NCBI GenBank assembly: GCA_944389075.1
Contig: CALXLA010000052.1
Span: forward strand, 1 to 59,216
Source of the DNA: an uncultured Spirochaetaceae bacterium
GTDB taxonomy: Bacteria; Spirochaetota; Spirochaetia; Sphaerochaetales; Sphaerochaetaceae
Direction of reading: 5' to 3'
DNA: 59,216 nucleotides
Shown: one piece after another, positions 24,834 through 33,111 of the stretch
How positions within the stretch are numbered: position 1 is the first letter of the stretch
Layout of the letters: every line of letters begins with the position of its first letter
The notes under the pieces: model-generated
Databases searched by the model: none
What the model saw: only the letters and a program-made list of their open reading frames with translations
What the model was told of the DNA's origin: nothing
Position numbers and translations under genes: made by a program

Positions 24834-25679
24834 CTAGCCTTTGACAGAACCTGCTGTGAGACCGCTTATCAGGAATCTCTGCAGGAATACGAACATTATG
24901 ATTATTGGAATGATTACGATCGTTGCGTATGCCATGAGTATTTCCCATCTGACGCCCAGCTCTCCCATAGCCTTATAGAGGATCAATGGAAGTGTTCTGA
25001 GTCTGTCTCTTGTAAGAAGTGTCAGCGAGAAGACCATATCACCCCAGGACATTATCAGTGACATCGATATCGCGGTGATGATTCCCGGGAATGTCACAGG
25101 GATCATTATCTTAAGGAATGTCGTATAAGGTCCTGCACCATCTATCAGTGCAGCTTCCTCAAGTTCCTTTGGTATATCCTTGAAATATGTCCTTAGGATT
25201 ATCACAGAGAAGGGAATCGTTATAGTAGCATCGGCAAGCATGACTCCCAGATGATTGTTTATGAGCCCTAGATTGCTGAATGTCACGAATATAGGGGTAA
25301 GGATGAGCGAACTCGGCATCATCTGAGCCACTAGGAATACAAAGATGATTGGGCTGACTATCTTCAGGTTGAATCTGCCGATTGCATATGCAGCAGGTAT
25401 GGCCAGAATTATCGTAAGGATTGTCGTACCTAATGATACAACTACACTGTTCATGAAGTATGACCATATCGATACACCATTTTCCGTTTGCATTACATAT
25501 GCGGAGAATTGCACGGATTCAGGGAAGAATGACGGATTTGTGAATGTTGAACCTGGCTCACGTATCGATGTTGTGATCATCCAGTAAAGCGGGAATAGGA
25601 ACAGACATGTTACACCAATGCCGATGATAAGGAAGATGGCATTTGAAATCAGCTGTTTTTTCTTCATTTTCGAAATCAT
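24834..25679 (-). CDS. Carbohydrate ABC transporter permease, MalG type
   Basis: This 281-residue inner-membrane protein has six predicted helices. The EAA loop reads EEAALIDGAGPYTTFLKIM, the contact with the ATPase. It begins MISKMKKKQLISNAIF, with a first helix rich in Phe and Leu, and ends in FLQRFLISGLTAGSVKG, the standard MalG-family tail. It overlaps the partner permease gene by 4 bases (ATGA). No ATP-binding subunit lies in the operon, so a shared MsmK/UgpC-type ATPase elsewhere is likely. The sugar is probably a xylose-containing oligosaccharide, by context. Confidence 0.92.
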   Translation of the reverse strand: MISKMKKKQLISNAIFLIIGIGVTCLFLFPLYWMITTSIREPGSTFTNPSFFPESVQFSAYVMQTENGVSIWSYFMNSVVVSLGTTILTIILAIPAAYAIGRFNLKIVSPIIFVFLVAQMMPSSLILTPIFVTFSNLGLINNHLGVMLADATITIPFSVIILRTYFKDIPKELEEAALIDGAGPYTTFLKIMIPVTFPGIITAISMSLIMSWGDMVFSLTLLTRDRLRTLPLILYKAMGELGVRWEILMAYATIVIIPIIIMFVFLQRFLISGLTAGSVKG

Positions 25680-26590
25680 CTGCGACCTCCTTTTGATTCC
25701 TTGTCTTCTTTGTTGACGAGATATATGTAGAAAAGTCCTACAATCATCAGCAGGATGAACAGGATATTTGCAACTGCTGCACCTTTTGAGAAATTGTATT
25801 CAGAGAATGAGAATCGGTAAGCAAGGCTGGAAAGAACTTCTGTCGATGATCCTGGGCCTCCGCTTGTCATCACATAAATCAGGTCGAATACCTTGAATGT
25901 GTATATGAATCCGAGTGTCAGTACCGAAAGCATTGCGGGCTTCAGGAGAGGGACTGTGATTTTGAAGAATCTCTGTACTGGAGTTGCTCCATCGATGATA
26001 GCTGCTTCATATATATCCTCTGGAAGTGTAGTGAGGGCAGTAGCGAGGAGTATCATATTGAAAGGAACGCCTTTCCAGACATTTGCAATAATGACTGCCG
26101 CCATTGCGGTATTTCCATAAGCAAGCCACTGGATAGGTTCCTGGATTAAATGCAGTCCCATAAGCATGCGGTTTATTATGCCGATATCAGCATTGAACAT
26201 ATATTTGAATATGCCAGCAACCGCTACCATTGGAATCATCCATGGTATGAAGTTTATTCCACGAAGAGATGGCGCACCTGGGAAGTGTCTTGAAAACAGC
26301 ATCGCCATAGCAAAACCAATCGGGAATTGGAATATAAGACACCATATCGTGAACACTAATGTATTCTTCATGGAAATCCATAGGAGAGGATCCTTGAAAA
26401 TGGTTTTATATACCTCTGTTCCGACGAAGGAGCTTCCACCTTGTGCGAAGTTCATCAGATTTATGTCTCTGAAACTGATGGCAATGTTGTAGATTATCGG
26501 GAAAATCACCATCAATATCATGTATATTGCTGCTGGAAGTACGAATGACAAGAACAGCAATGTATTTCTTGTTTTCAGTTTGCTTTTCAT
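25676..26590 (-). CDS. Carbohydrate ABC transporter permease, MalF type
   Basis: The ATG at 26590 is favoured over that at 26599 because AAGGGATGG then sits at a normal distance; the result is 304 residues. Six membrane helices are visible. The EAA loop reads YEAAIIDGATPVQRFFKITV. The family's PGSSTEVLSSLAYRFSF motif near the C-terminus is present. It forms a heterodimer with the following permease, which it overlaps. A strong hairpin terminator separates it from the binding-protein gene, so its expression should be lower than that of the binding protein. Confidence 0.92.
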   Translation of the reverse strand: MKSKLKTRNTLLFLSFVLPAAIYMILMVIFPIIYNIAISFRDINLMNFAQGGSSFVGTEVYKTIFKDPLLWISMKNTLVFTIWCLIFQFPIGFAMAMLFSRHFPGAPSLRGINFIPWMIPMVAVAGIFKYMFNADIGIINRMLMGLHLIQEPIQWLAYGNTAMAAVIIANVWKGVPFNMILLATALTTLPEDIYEAAIIDGATPVQRFFKITVPLLKPAMLSVLTLGFIYTFKVFDLIYVMTSGGPGSSTEVLSSLAYRFSFSEYNFSKGAAVANILFILLMIVGLFYIYLVNKEDKESKGGRR

Positions 26591-26634
26591 GGATACCATC
26601 CCTTTTGAATTCAGATATTCGGGTTGAAAACGGA

Positions 26635-26670
26635 AAAAAGATCCCCCTGCTTCACAATTGGCAGGGGGAT
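26635..26670 (-). terminator. Intrinsic terminator between binding-protein and permease genes (minus operon)
   Basis: On the minus strand ATCCCCCTGC and GCAGGGGGAT form a perfect 10-bp stem around a 10-base loop, followed by CTTTTTT. It begins 8 bases after the binding-protein stop. Partial read-through is expected to feed the permease and enzyme genes. Confidence 0.88.
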
Positions 26671-26677
26671 TTCGGAA

Positions 26678-27922
26678 TCATTCTATTCCTTTGATAGTCT
26701 CTGCCGCTGTTGAAAGTGCATCTTCTACAGTCGCATTTCCAGAAAGAACACTCTGGAATGCTGCTTGTATAGCATTTGAAATCTCTGGCCAACGAGGATG
26801 TGGTCCGCGCGGCATAGCAACAGCAAGCTGCTTTGCATATACAGAAAGGATAGGATCCGTTGTCCATAGCTCGCTCATTTCCACAACATCAGCTCTCGGT
26901 GAGATATATCCACATTCTTCGTTGTAGTACAGTGAATTCTCTGGTGAGCTGAGATATTGCATGAGTCTCCAGGATGCTTCCTTATGATCATCCTTGAGCA
27001 TCATTATATTGCCACCGCCGATACAAGAAGCTGCATTCGCATCACCATTTGCAAATGTTACTACACCATAGTTGAGATCAGGATTTTCGTTCTGGATATT
27101 TGTATTAAGCCAGCTTCCGGCTACCATCATTGCAGATTTTCCTGTTGCGAAGAATGCAGCGCACATGTCAGCCTGTGTCATGGAGATAAGCTCTTTGCTC
27201 ATGTATCCACCCTGATAAAGATCATTGATCATGGTGAGGGCTTTTGCTGCCTCAGGGGTATCAAGCGTATTCCAGTCAGCACCAGCCTGCCATATGAATG
27301 GAAGTACGTTGAAAGTACCTTCCTCTGATCTGCAGAGGCACATCGTAAGACCGAAATGTTCAGGGGTTGTTGTCTGCTTTGCAACTTCTACGAAATCTTC
27401 CCATGTCCAGTCAGGTGTAGGATAAGGGATTCCCATTTCATCGAAGATGTCTTTGTTGTACATGATTGCGAGACAATTGCTGTAGTAGGGAAGGCCATAA
27501 TAGCGGTCATTGTACATTGCAGATTTTCTTGGAGCATCGAAGAAGTTGTCGATTTCACCCCATGCATTGACTTCATCGGTTATGTCAATCGCAACACCTG
27601 CTGCAGCGAAGGATGCATTGTCTACTGTATCGCAGAGCGTGACGTCTGGAAGCTGTCTTGCCGCTGCGCCGATTGTAAGCTGCTTCTTGATTTCAGCGAA
27701 TGCAATACTCTGTGTTTCGACTATGATATCGGGATTCTCTTCTTCAAACTTATCTACAAGTTCCAGAAGAATCGCGGCCTGATCCGGAGATATGTGATAC
27801 CACAGTTCTATAGTTGTTTTATCCCCTCCCGTAGTCGTTTCAGCACTTTCGCCGGATCCACCGGCAAAAACAGCTGAGATTGTAAGTAGAGAAACCATCA
27901 AAATTGAAAGAATCTTTCTCAC
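26678..27922 (-). CDS. Carbohydrate ABC transporter substrate-binding protein (minus operon)
   Basis: The GTG at 27922, with GGAGG 7 bases upstream, gives 414 residues; a longer frame to 27985 runs into the operator and is rejected. The leader (RKILSILMVSLLTISAVFA) precedes GGSGESAE, a style common in spirochaete binding proteins. The mature part has ELWYHISPDQ and the family 1 solute-binding pattern (GVATIDITDEV, FFATGKSAMMVAGSW). It resembles ugp/msm binding proteins for oligosaccharides. It is the first gene of the seven-gene operon ending with the tetronate kinase. The ligand is unproven. Confidence 0.92.
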   Translation of the reverse strand: MRKILSILMVSLLTISAVFAGGSGESAETTTGGDKTTIELWYHISPDQAAILLELVDKFEEENPDIIVETQSIAFAEIKKQLTIGAAARQLPDVTLCDTVDNASFAAAGVAIDITDEVNAWGEIDNFFDAPRKSAMYNDRYYGLPYYSNCLAIMYNKDIFDEMGIPYPTPDWTWEDFVEVAKQTTTPEHFGLTMCLCRSEEGTFNVLPFIWQAGADWNTLDTPEAAKALTMINDLYQGGYMSKELISMTQADMCAAFFATGKSAMMVAGSWLNTNIQNENPDLNYGVVTFANGDANAASCIGGGNIMMLKDDHKEASWRLMQYLSSPENSLYYNEECGYISPRADVVEMSELWTTDPILSVYAKQLAVAMPRGPHPRWPEISNAIQAAFQSVLSGNATVEDALSTAAETIKGIE

Positions 27923-27954
27923 AGTACTGCCTCCTTTTTTGTTTTTTGTATTGC

Positions 27955-27966
27955 GTGCTTGAGCAC
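27955..27966. promoter_or_regulatory. Operator 1, shared palindrome (minus operon)
   Basis: GTGCTTGAGCAC is a near-perfect palindrome and differs from operator 2 by one base in its core. It lies 33-44 bases upstream of the GTG start and 18 bases downstream of the -10 box, a position suited to repression. The style fits a LacI-family regulator. Confidence 0.65.
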
Positions 27967-27983
27967 ACCCCCTCTTTTCCTTC

Positions 27984-28012
27984 ATTTTCCTTGCCTAAAA
28001 ATGGGTTGTCAA
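27984..28012 (-). promoter_or_regulatory. Promoter candidate for the minus-strand sugar operon
   Basis: On the minus strand TTGACA (28007-28012) is followed by a 17-base spacer and GAAAAT (27984-27989). The -35 is perfect, while the -10 matches 4 of 6. It lies upstream of operator 1. Confidence 0.55.
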
Positions 28013-28153
28013 GAAAAATTGAAAGTATCCATACAGGTTGGTTGTTCGAGGTGATGTATCGGTGATATGTGATGAATAAAAGTCTGTACCTTCGTATTTA
28101 ATACATGTATATTCTTCTGTATAATGAATATAATAAAGTGCTGAAAAAAGAAG

Positions 28154-28181
28154 TTGACAGCTATTTAGAGTGCTTTATACT
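28154..28181 (+). promoter_or_regulatory. Promoter of the plus-strand sugar operon
   Basis: TTGACA (28154-28159), a 16-base spacer and TATACT (28176-28181). The predicted start (about 28188) falls on the first base of operator 2. The leader then runs through GGAGG to the ATG at 28216. Confidence 0.8.
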
Positions 28182-28187
28182 AGATAG

Positions 28188-28201
28188 TGTGCTCGAGCAC
28201 A
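28188..28201. promoter_or_regulatory. Operator 2, perfect palindrome TGTGCTCGAGCACA
   Basis: A 14-base perfect palindrome with central CG, typical of LacI-family operators, sits on the transcription start of the plus-strand operon. The core matches operator 1 on the other operon, so one regulator probably controls both. No regulator gene is adjacent. Confidence 0.75.
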
Positions 28202-28215
28202 TATGGAGGTTCAAG

Positions 28216-29499
28216 ATGAGAAAGGCTCTTTCCATTCTGGCAGTGGCTATCATCTCCGCCACAATGGTATTCGCAGGTGGTTCAGGAGAAAGCTCTTCCA
28301 ATTCTCTTCGTTTCATGTGGTGGGGCGGTGATGCACGCAACGCTGCTACGATTGATGTAATCAATAAATACATGGAAGAGAATCCAGGCATCCAGATTGC
28401 AGCAGAAATCAACAGTGATTCAGGATATATCGACAAGGTGGCAGTCATGCTTTCAAGCGGAACAGCCCCTGATATCATGCAGCAGAATGTAGACGCTGTT
28501 CCTGATTTCGTATCCCGTGGTGACTTCTTCGTAGATCTCAAGCAGTATCCAGAGCTTTTCGATACGTCGGGATTCGATCCTGCCTTCCTTGAAAGCTTCG
28601 GCACATTCGATGGCAAGCTCCTTGCTGTTCCTACGGGAATCTCCGGCCTTGCGATGATCGCGAACAATGAAGCTGCTGAAGTATGCGGAATCGACCTCAC
28701 AAAGCAGATCACATGGGATAACATGCTTGAGGATGGCGCAAGGCTTCATCAGGAGCATCCTGATTACTACTACCTGAATGTCGATACAAGGATTCTCACA
28801 GAGTATGTCCTCAGACCATATCTCAGGCAGATGACAGGCAAGAAGTTCATTGAGGACGAGACAAAGACTCTCGGCTTCACACGCGATCAGCTCGTCGATG
28901 CTCTCTCTTATATCGACCAGTGCTACAAGCAGGGTGTGTTCCAGCCGGCATCCGAGAGTGCTACATTCAAGCAGCAGATCCAGAACAACCCGGCATGGAT
29001 GAATGGCAAGTTCGTATTCGGCTTCGCAGCATCTTCCAATGCGAACCTTCTCATGGAAGCGATTCCTGGCGGTTCGTTCACTGCAGTGAAGCTTCCTCTT
29101 GCTGAGGACAGAGTCACAGATGGATACTTCGTAGATACTCCGCAGTATATGACAATATACTCCGGCTCGAAGAATATCGAAGAAGCTATCAAGTTCCTCA
29201 ACTACTTCTACAATAATCCAGAGGCTCAGGCTATCCTGAAGGATGTTAGGTCTGTTCCTCCGACATCTACAGCAAGAGCTTACTGCGCTGAGAATGGAAT
29301 ACTTGACCCGGTTATCATGCAGGCTGTTGATTATGCACAGAGCATGAATGGCACAAGCGATAAGGGTCTTTCGACGAATCCTGAGGTCATCCAGATCCAG
29401 GAAGATGCAATTGAGAGCGTAGCATATGGCACAGCAACTCCTGAGGCTGCTGCAGATCAGGCTATTGTTCTTCTCGAGGACTTCCTCAGCAGACAGTAA
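28216..29499 (+). CDS. Carbohydrate ABC transporter substrate-binding protein (plus operon)
   Basis: The ATG at 28216 follows GGAGG and gives 427 residues; the longer frame from 28105 includes the promoter and operator and is rejected. The leader MRKALSILAVAIISATMVFA precedes GGSGESSS. RFMWWGGDARNAATIDVINK and MLSSGTAPDIMQQNVD are typical of family 1 binding proteins. It shares its leader style with the divergent operon's binding protein but is otherwise quite different, so the two importers likely take different oligosaccharides. A terminator follows 15 bases after its stop. Confidence 0.93.
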   Translation: MRKALSILAVAIISATMVFAGGSGESSSNSLRFMWWGGDARNAATIDVINKYMEENPGIQIAAEINSDSGYIDKVAVMLSSGTAPDIMQQNVDAVPDFVSRGDFFVDLKQYPELFDTSGFDPAFLESFGTFDGKLLAVPTGISGLAMIANNEAAEVCGIDLTKQITWDNMLEDGARLHQEHPDYYYLNVDTRILTEYVLRPYLRQMTGKKFIEDETKTLGFTRDQLVDALSYIDQCYKQGVFQPASESATFKQQIQNNPAWMNGKFVFGFAASSNANLLMEAIPGGSFTAVKLPLAEDRVTDGYFVDTPQYMTIYSGSKNIEEAIKFLNYFYNNPEAQAILKDVRSVPPTSTARAYCAENGILDPVIMQAVDYAQSMNGTSDKGLSTNPEVIQIQEDAIESVAYGTATPEAAADQAIVLLEDFLSRQ

Positions 29500-29514
29500 A
29501 AATATCGTATTTTC

Positions 29515-29554
29515 CGGCAGCTCTGTCATAATAGGGGCTGCCGTCTTTCTTTTC
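29515..29554 (+). terminator. Intrinsic terminator between binding-protein and permease genes (plus operon)
   Basis: CGGCAGCTC (29515-29523) pairs with GGGCTGCCG (29535-29543), 9 bp with one G.U, around an 11-base loop, followed by TCTTTCTTTT. It occupies the same place in this operon as the terminator at 26635-26670 does in the divergent one. Confidence 0.82.
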
Positions 29555-29568
29555 CTTAGGGGGATTCT

Positions 29569-30486
29569 ATGGCTTCAAAAACGCTTGATGCTAGTGGAAA
29601 GCTGAGAAGGGGAGGCTGGCATAAGAGAAACAGGACCGGTCTTTATTATGTCAGCATCTGGCTTATCGGATTCGCTTTGTTCCAGCTTTATCCATTCATC
29701 ACATCACTATGGTATTCGTTCACTGACTACAGCATCTTCAAGGCTCCTCAGTTTGTCGGCCTCGATAACTATGTGCGCCTGTTCACGATTGACAATGACT
29801 TCTTCAACTCGATGAAGGTCACGCTTCAGTACACATTCATCACTGTCCCTGGAAAAGTCATCCTTGCTCTTCTCATTGCAATGCTTCTCAATAAGAAGCT
29901 CAAAGGCGTCAATTACATAAGGACCATCTACTATATACCTTCGCTTCTCAGTGGATCTGTTGCCGTATCCATTCTCTGGAAGGTCCTTTTCATGGATGAT
30001 GGATTCATCAACAATCTTCTTGCTGCGGTCCATCTCCCGGCTGTTCCATGGCTTGGTTCCACGCATACAGCGCTCCTGACAATCTGTCTTCTTGAGATCT
30101 GGCAGTTCGGTTCTTCGATGGTGCTTTTCCTTTCTGCCCTGAAGCAGGTTCCTACATCGCTTTATGAGGCGGCTACAATCGATGGCGCGAAGAAGCATAC
30201 GGTATTCTTCAAGATCACGCTTCCTATGATTTCCTCTGTGGCCTTCTTCAATATAATCATGCAGCTGATTCAGGCGCTTCAGAACTTCACATCGGCATTT
30301 GTCGTGACAAATGGTGGTCCTTCAAAGGCTACTTATGTGCTTGGAATGAAGCTCTATACAGATGCATTCAGGAATTTCAGGATGGGATACGCATGTGCGA
30401 CATCATGGATCATGTTCGCACTCATGCTTGTGATGACGCTCGTACTCTTCGCTACTTCGAAGAAGTGGGTCTACTACGATAACTAA
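29569..30486 (+). CDS. Carbohydrate ABC transporter permease, MalF type
   Basis: This 305-residue inner-membrane protein has six helices and a charged N-terminal tail (KLRRGGWHKRNRTGLYYV). The EAA loop reads YEAATIDGAKKHTVFFKITL, which contacts the ATPase. NGGPSKATYVLGMKLYTDAF is the usual sequence before the last helix. The ribosome binding site is AGGGGGA. It pairs with the next gene, 11 bases downstream. No ATPase gene is present in the operon. Confidence 0.93.
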   Translation: MASKTLDASGKLRRGGWHKRNRTGLYYVSIWLIGFALFQLYPFITSLWYSFTDYSIFKAPQFVGLDNYVRLFTIDNDFFNSMKVTLQYTFITVPGKVILALLIAMLLNKKLKGVNYIRTIYYIPSLLSGSVAVSILWKVLFMDDGFINNLLAAVHLPAVPWLGSTHTALLTICLLEIWQFGSSMVLFLSALKQVPTSLYEAATIDGAKKHTVFFKITLPMISSVAFFNIIMQLIQALQNFTSAFVVTNGGPSKATYVLGMKLYTDAFRNFRMGYACATSWIMFALMLVMTLVLFATSKKWVYYDN

Positions 30487-30497
30487 GGAGGAAGGAT

Positions 30498-31343
30498 ATG
30501 ACAAAGTCACAGAAAGATATCAAGGCAACGATAATGTATATCATCCTCATAGCAGTCGGCATAGTAATGCTTTTCCCTGTCTTCTGGATGTTCCTTGCAT
30601 GCTTCAAGACAAACAATGAGATATTCGGAAGCCTGCAGTTGCTGCCATCGTCATGGAGCTTCGAGGCATTTATCAGAGGCTGGCAGACGACAGGTACATT
30701 CACGTATTCGACATATTTTGCCAATACATTCATGCTTGTCGTTCCTACAGTCATGTTCACGATCGCATCATGTTCTCTTGTCGCATATGGCTTCGCACGC
30801 TTCGACTTCAGGGGAAAGAATGTGCTTTTCATGATCCTGATAACGACGCTCATGCTGCCGAACTCAGTCATCATCATTCCGCGTTATGCGCTTTTCAACA
30901 AGCTTCACTGGCTTGATTCCTATCTGACATACTGGGTGCCTGCGATTTTCGCCTGTTATCCGTTCTTCGTATTCATGATGGTACAGTTCCTGAGAGGAAT
31001 TCCCAAGGATCTCGATGAGTCAGCCTACATGGATGGATGCTCATCATTCAGATGCTTCATGCAGATCCTTATTCCGCTTCTGAAGCCTGCGCTCTTCTCA
31101 GCAGCTCTCTTCCAGTTCCTCTGGACATGGAATGACTTCTTCAATACGAACATCTATATCAACTCGAATTCGAAGTTCCCGATGTCGCTTGCTCTTAGAA
31201 TGAGCATCGATACGACATCCTCAATCCAGTGGAACCAGATCATGGCGATGGGTCTTGTATCGATCCTTCCTCTGATCATCCTCTTCTTCGCAGGACAGAG
31301 ATACTTCGTTGAAGGTATTGCCACTACAGGCATGAAGAACTAG
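30498..31343 (+). CDS. Carbohydrate ABC transporter permease, MalG type
   Basis: This 281-residue inner-membrane protein has six helices, starting MTKSQKDIKATIMYIIL behind AAGGAGGAAGG. The EAA loop is degenerate but recognisable in LDESAYMDGCSSFRCFMQIL. The C-terminus GQRYFVEGIATTGMKN is the MalG-family signature. It is followed 8 bases later by the GH43 gene, so the importer and the enzyme acting on its cargo are co-expressed. Confidence 0.93.
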   Translation: MTKSQKDIKATIMYIILIAVGIVMLFPVFWMFLACFKTNNEIFGSLQLLPSSWSFEAFIRGWQTTGTFTYSTYFANTFMLVVPTVMFTIASCSLVAYGFARFDFRGKNVLFMILITTLMLPNSVIIIPRYALFNKLHWLDSYLTYWVPAIFACYPFFVFMMVQFLRGIPKDLDESAYMDGCSSFRCFMQILIPLLKPALFSAALFQFLWTWNDFFNTNIYINSNSKFPMSLALRMSIDTTSSIQWNQIMAMGLVSILPLIILFFAGQRYFVEGIATTGMKN

Positions 31344-31351
31344 GAGATGTC

Positions 31352-32866
31352 ATGGGCAGTTATCATAATCCGATAATCCATGCAGACTATTCAGATCCTG
31401 ACGTCATATGCGTCGGGAATGATTTCTACATGGTGGCATCGTCATTCACCTACATTCCTGGTGTTCCCATTCTTCATTCAAAGGATCTTGTGCACTGGCA
31501 TATCATAAACTATGCCGTGCGATCTCTTCCTTTCGATAAATATCGTAAGCCGAGCCATGGCTCAGGTACATGGGCTCCTTCAATCAGATATCATGAAGGG
31601 ACATTCTATGTGTTCATTCCTCTCGTGGACGAAGGAATCATGGTTGCCAGGAGCAGGGATATCAATGGCGAGTTCGAGCTGAATATGCTGACTCATACTT
31701 CAGGCTGGATCGATCCATGTCCTCTCTGGGATGATGATGGCAGGGCCTACATGTTCTTCGCATACGCAAAGAGCCGGTGCGGTCTCAAGCATAAGCTGAT
31801 GATGATCGAGATCGACAGCGAATGCAGGAAGACCATCGGAAAGGAACGTCTTATATTCGATGGTACGCAGACTGCTCATACATGCGAAGGACCTAAAGCT
31901 TATAAGAAAGATGGCTGGTATTACATATTCTTCCCAGCAGGCGGGGTGGCTACTGGCTGGCAGGCCGCAATACGCTCGAAGTCACTGGAAGGTCCATTTG
32001 AGTATAAGATCCTCCTGAATCAGGGTGCGACAGCTATCAACGGCCCTCATCAGGGCGCATGGGTCACTGCTCCTGATGGACGCGACTGGTTCGTTCATTT
32101 CCAGGATGTCATAGAGCTCGGACGCATAACGCATCTTCAGCCTATGACTTTCTTCCAGGGCTGGCCGTATATAGGAATGGATATAAATGGCGATGGAATA
32201 GGGGAGCCTGTCCCCGAGTGGGATATCCCGGTGGAGAATGCTCCTGAGTATCAGATCCAGACATCCGATGATTTCTCATCTCCTGAGCTTGGCCTTCAGT
32301 GGCAGTGGCAGGCGAATCCAGATGAGAAAGCATATTCCCTTACAGAGAATCCCGGCCATCTGAGGATGAGATGCATAAGGAACGAAGAGCGTGAGCCATA
32401 TCTCTGGTATGCGCCTAACGCGCTTACACAGATTCCCCAGTCTGAGGAACTTGTAATGACTGCAACTCTTGGTCTTGAGGGAAGAGAGAATGGAGACTCC
32501 GCATCCATAGGCATCATCGGTCATGAGTATGGCTATCTGTCCATATATTATGATGGAGCAGGATATAGCCTTAGATTATACGGGGGACATGTGTCTGAAA
32601 TCACATATGAAGGCAAGGCCAAGGAAGAGATGATCCTCTCAAAGCCTCTGAGTTCATCCCGTGTTCACCTCAGGCTTAAGCTTGGTAAGGATAAGATGTA
32701 TAAGTTCTCTTACTCAGAAGATGGACGCACATATATTCCTGTAGGTCCTGCGTTCAGGCTGGAACGTGCTACATGGACCGGTGCGAAGCTCTGCATATGG
32801 GCTGTGCAGAAGGAAGGGCTCGTGTCTTCCGGATATGCGGATTTCGATTCCGTGGATATAATATAA
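31352..32866 (+). CDS. GH43 beta-xylosidase / alpha-L-arabinofuranosidase
   Basis: This 504-residue enzyme has no signal peptide, so it is cytoplasmic. The five-bladed propeller domain (residues 1-310) begins YHNPIIHADYSDPDV with the catalytic-base Asp near residue 15. The second Asp is in WIDPCPLWDDDG (near 119) and the acid Glu in TCEGPKAYK (near 177). The C-terminal beta-sandwich (residues about 315-504) is of the GH43_C2 type, which helps close the active site. Family members remove xylose or arabinose from xylo-oligosaccharides, and the two activities cannot be separated by motif. It is the last gene of the operon and is followed by a hairpin. Confidence 0.9.
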   Translation: MGSYHNPIIHADYSDPDVICVGNDFYMVASSFTYIPGVPILHSKDLVHWHIINYAVRSLPFDKYRKPSHGSGTWAPSIRYHEGTFYVFIPLVDEGIMVARSRDINGEFELNMLTHTSGWIDPCPLWDDDGRAYMFFAYAKSRCGLKHKLMMIEIDSECRKTIGKERLIFDGTQTAHTCEGPKAYKKDGWYYIFFPAGGVATGWQAAIRSKSLEGPFEYKILLNQGATAINGPHQGAWVTAPDGRDWFVHFQDVIELGRITHLQPMTFFQGWPYIGMDINGDGIGEPVPEWDIPVENAPEYQIQTSDDFSSPELGLQWQWQANPDEKAYSLTENPGHLRMRCIRNEEREPYLWYAPNALTQIPQSEELVMTATLGLEGRENGDSASIGIIGHEYGYLSIYYDGAGYSLRLYGGHVSEITYEGKAKEEMILSKPLSSSRVHLRLKLGKDKMYKFSYSEDGRTYIPVGPAFRLERATWTGAKLCIWAVQKEGLVSSGYADFDSVDII

Positions 32867-32868
32867 TG

Positions 32869-32901
32869 ATATGTGCCGCAAGAGATTCCTGCGGCGCATA
32901 T
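32869..32901 (+). terminator. Hairpin after the GH43 gene
   Basis: ATATGTGCCGCA pairs with TGCGGCGCATAT over 12 bp with one G.U around a 9-base loop, 2 bases after the stop codon. There is no clear U-tract (TCACAC follows), so termination may be weak or factor-assisted. Confidence 0.6.
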
Positions 32902-32992
32902 TCACACTACTGGACTTGTTCCGTCATATTCCGAACATATTTCCGTCTTCTATGTAGTTTATGTGAAGTTGACGTGCCATGAACGGCTAATG

Positions 32993-33014
32993 AATATGTA
33001 GCAGACTACATATT
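32993..33014. promoter_or_regulatory. Palindromic operator of the RND efflux operon
   Basis: AATATGTAG and CTACATATT are perfect inverted 9-base arms separated by CAGA. The site ends 3 bases before the -35 box of the candidate promoter. The arrangement is typical of TetR- or MarR-family control of efflux pumps. No such regulator gene is adjacent. Confidence 0.65.
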
Positions 33015-33016
33015 TC

Positions 33017-33045
33017 TTGACAATAAATTCATCAATAGCCATATT
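33017..33045 (+). promoter_or_regulatory. Promoter candidate for tolC-adaptor-RND operon
   Basis: TTGACA (33017-33022), a 17-base spacer and CATATT (33040-33045). The start of transcription would be near 33052, about 60 bases before the first ATG. Confidence 0.6.
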
Positions 33046-33111
33046 CGTTTTACATATTGGTTTGGTAACGTACAAATGGAGAATATCCAGAAGATATTTT
33101 AGGAGAACGAT

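Noticed and set aside
28105-28215. Longer N-terminus for the plus-operon binding protein
   Set aside because: It contains the promoter and operator; the signal peptide begins at 28216 after GGAGG.
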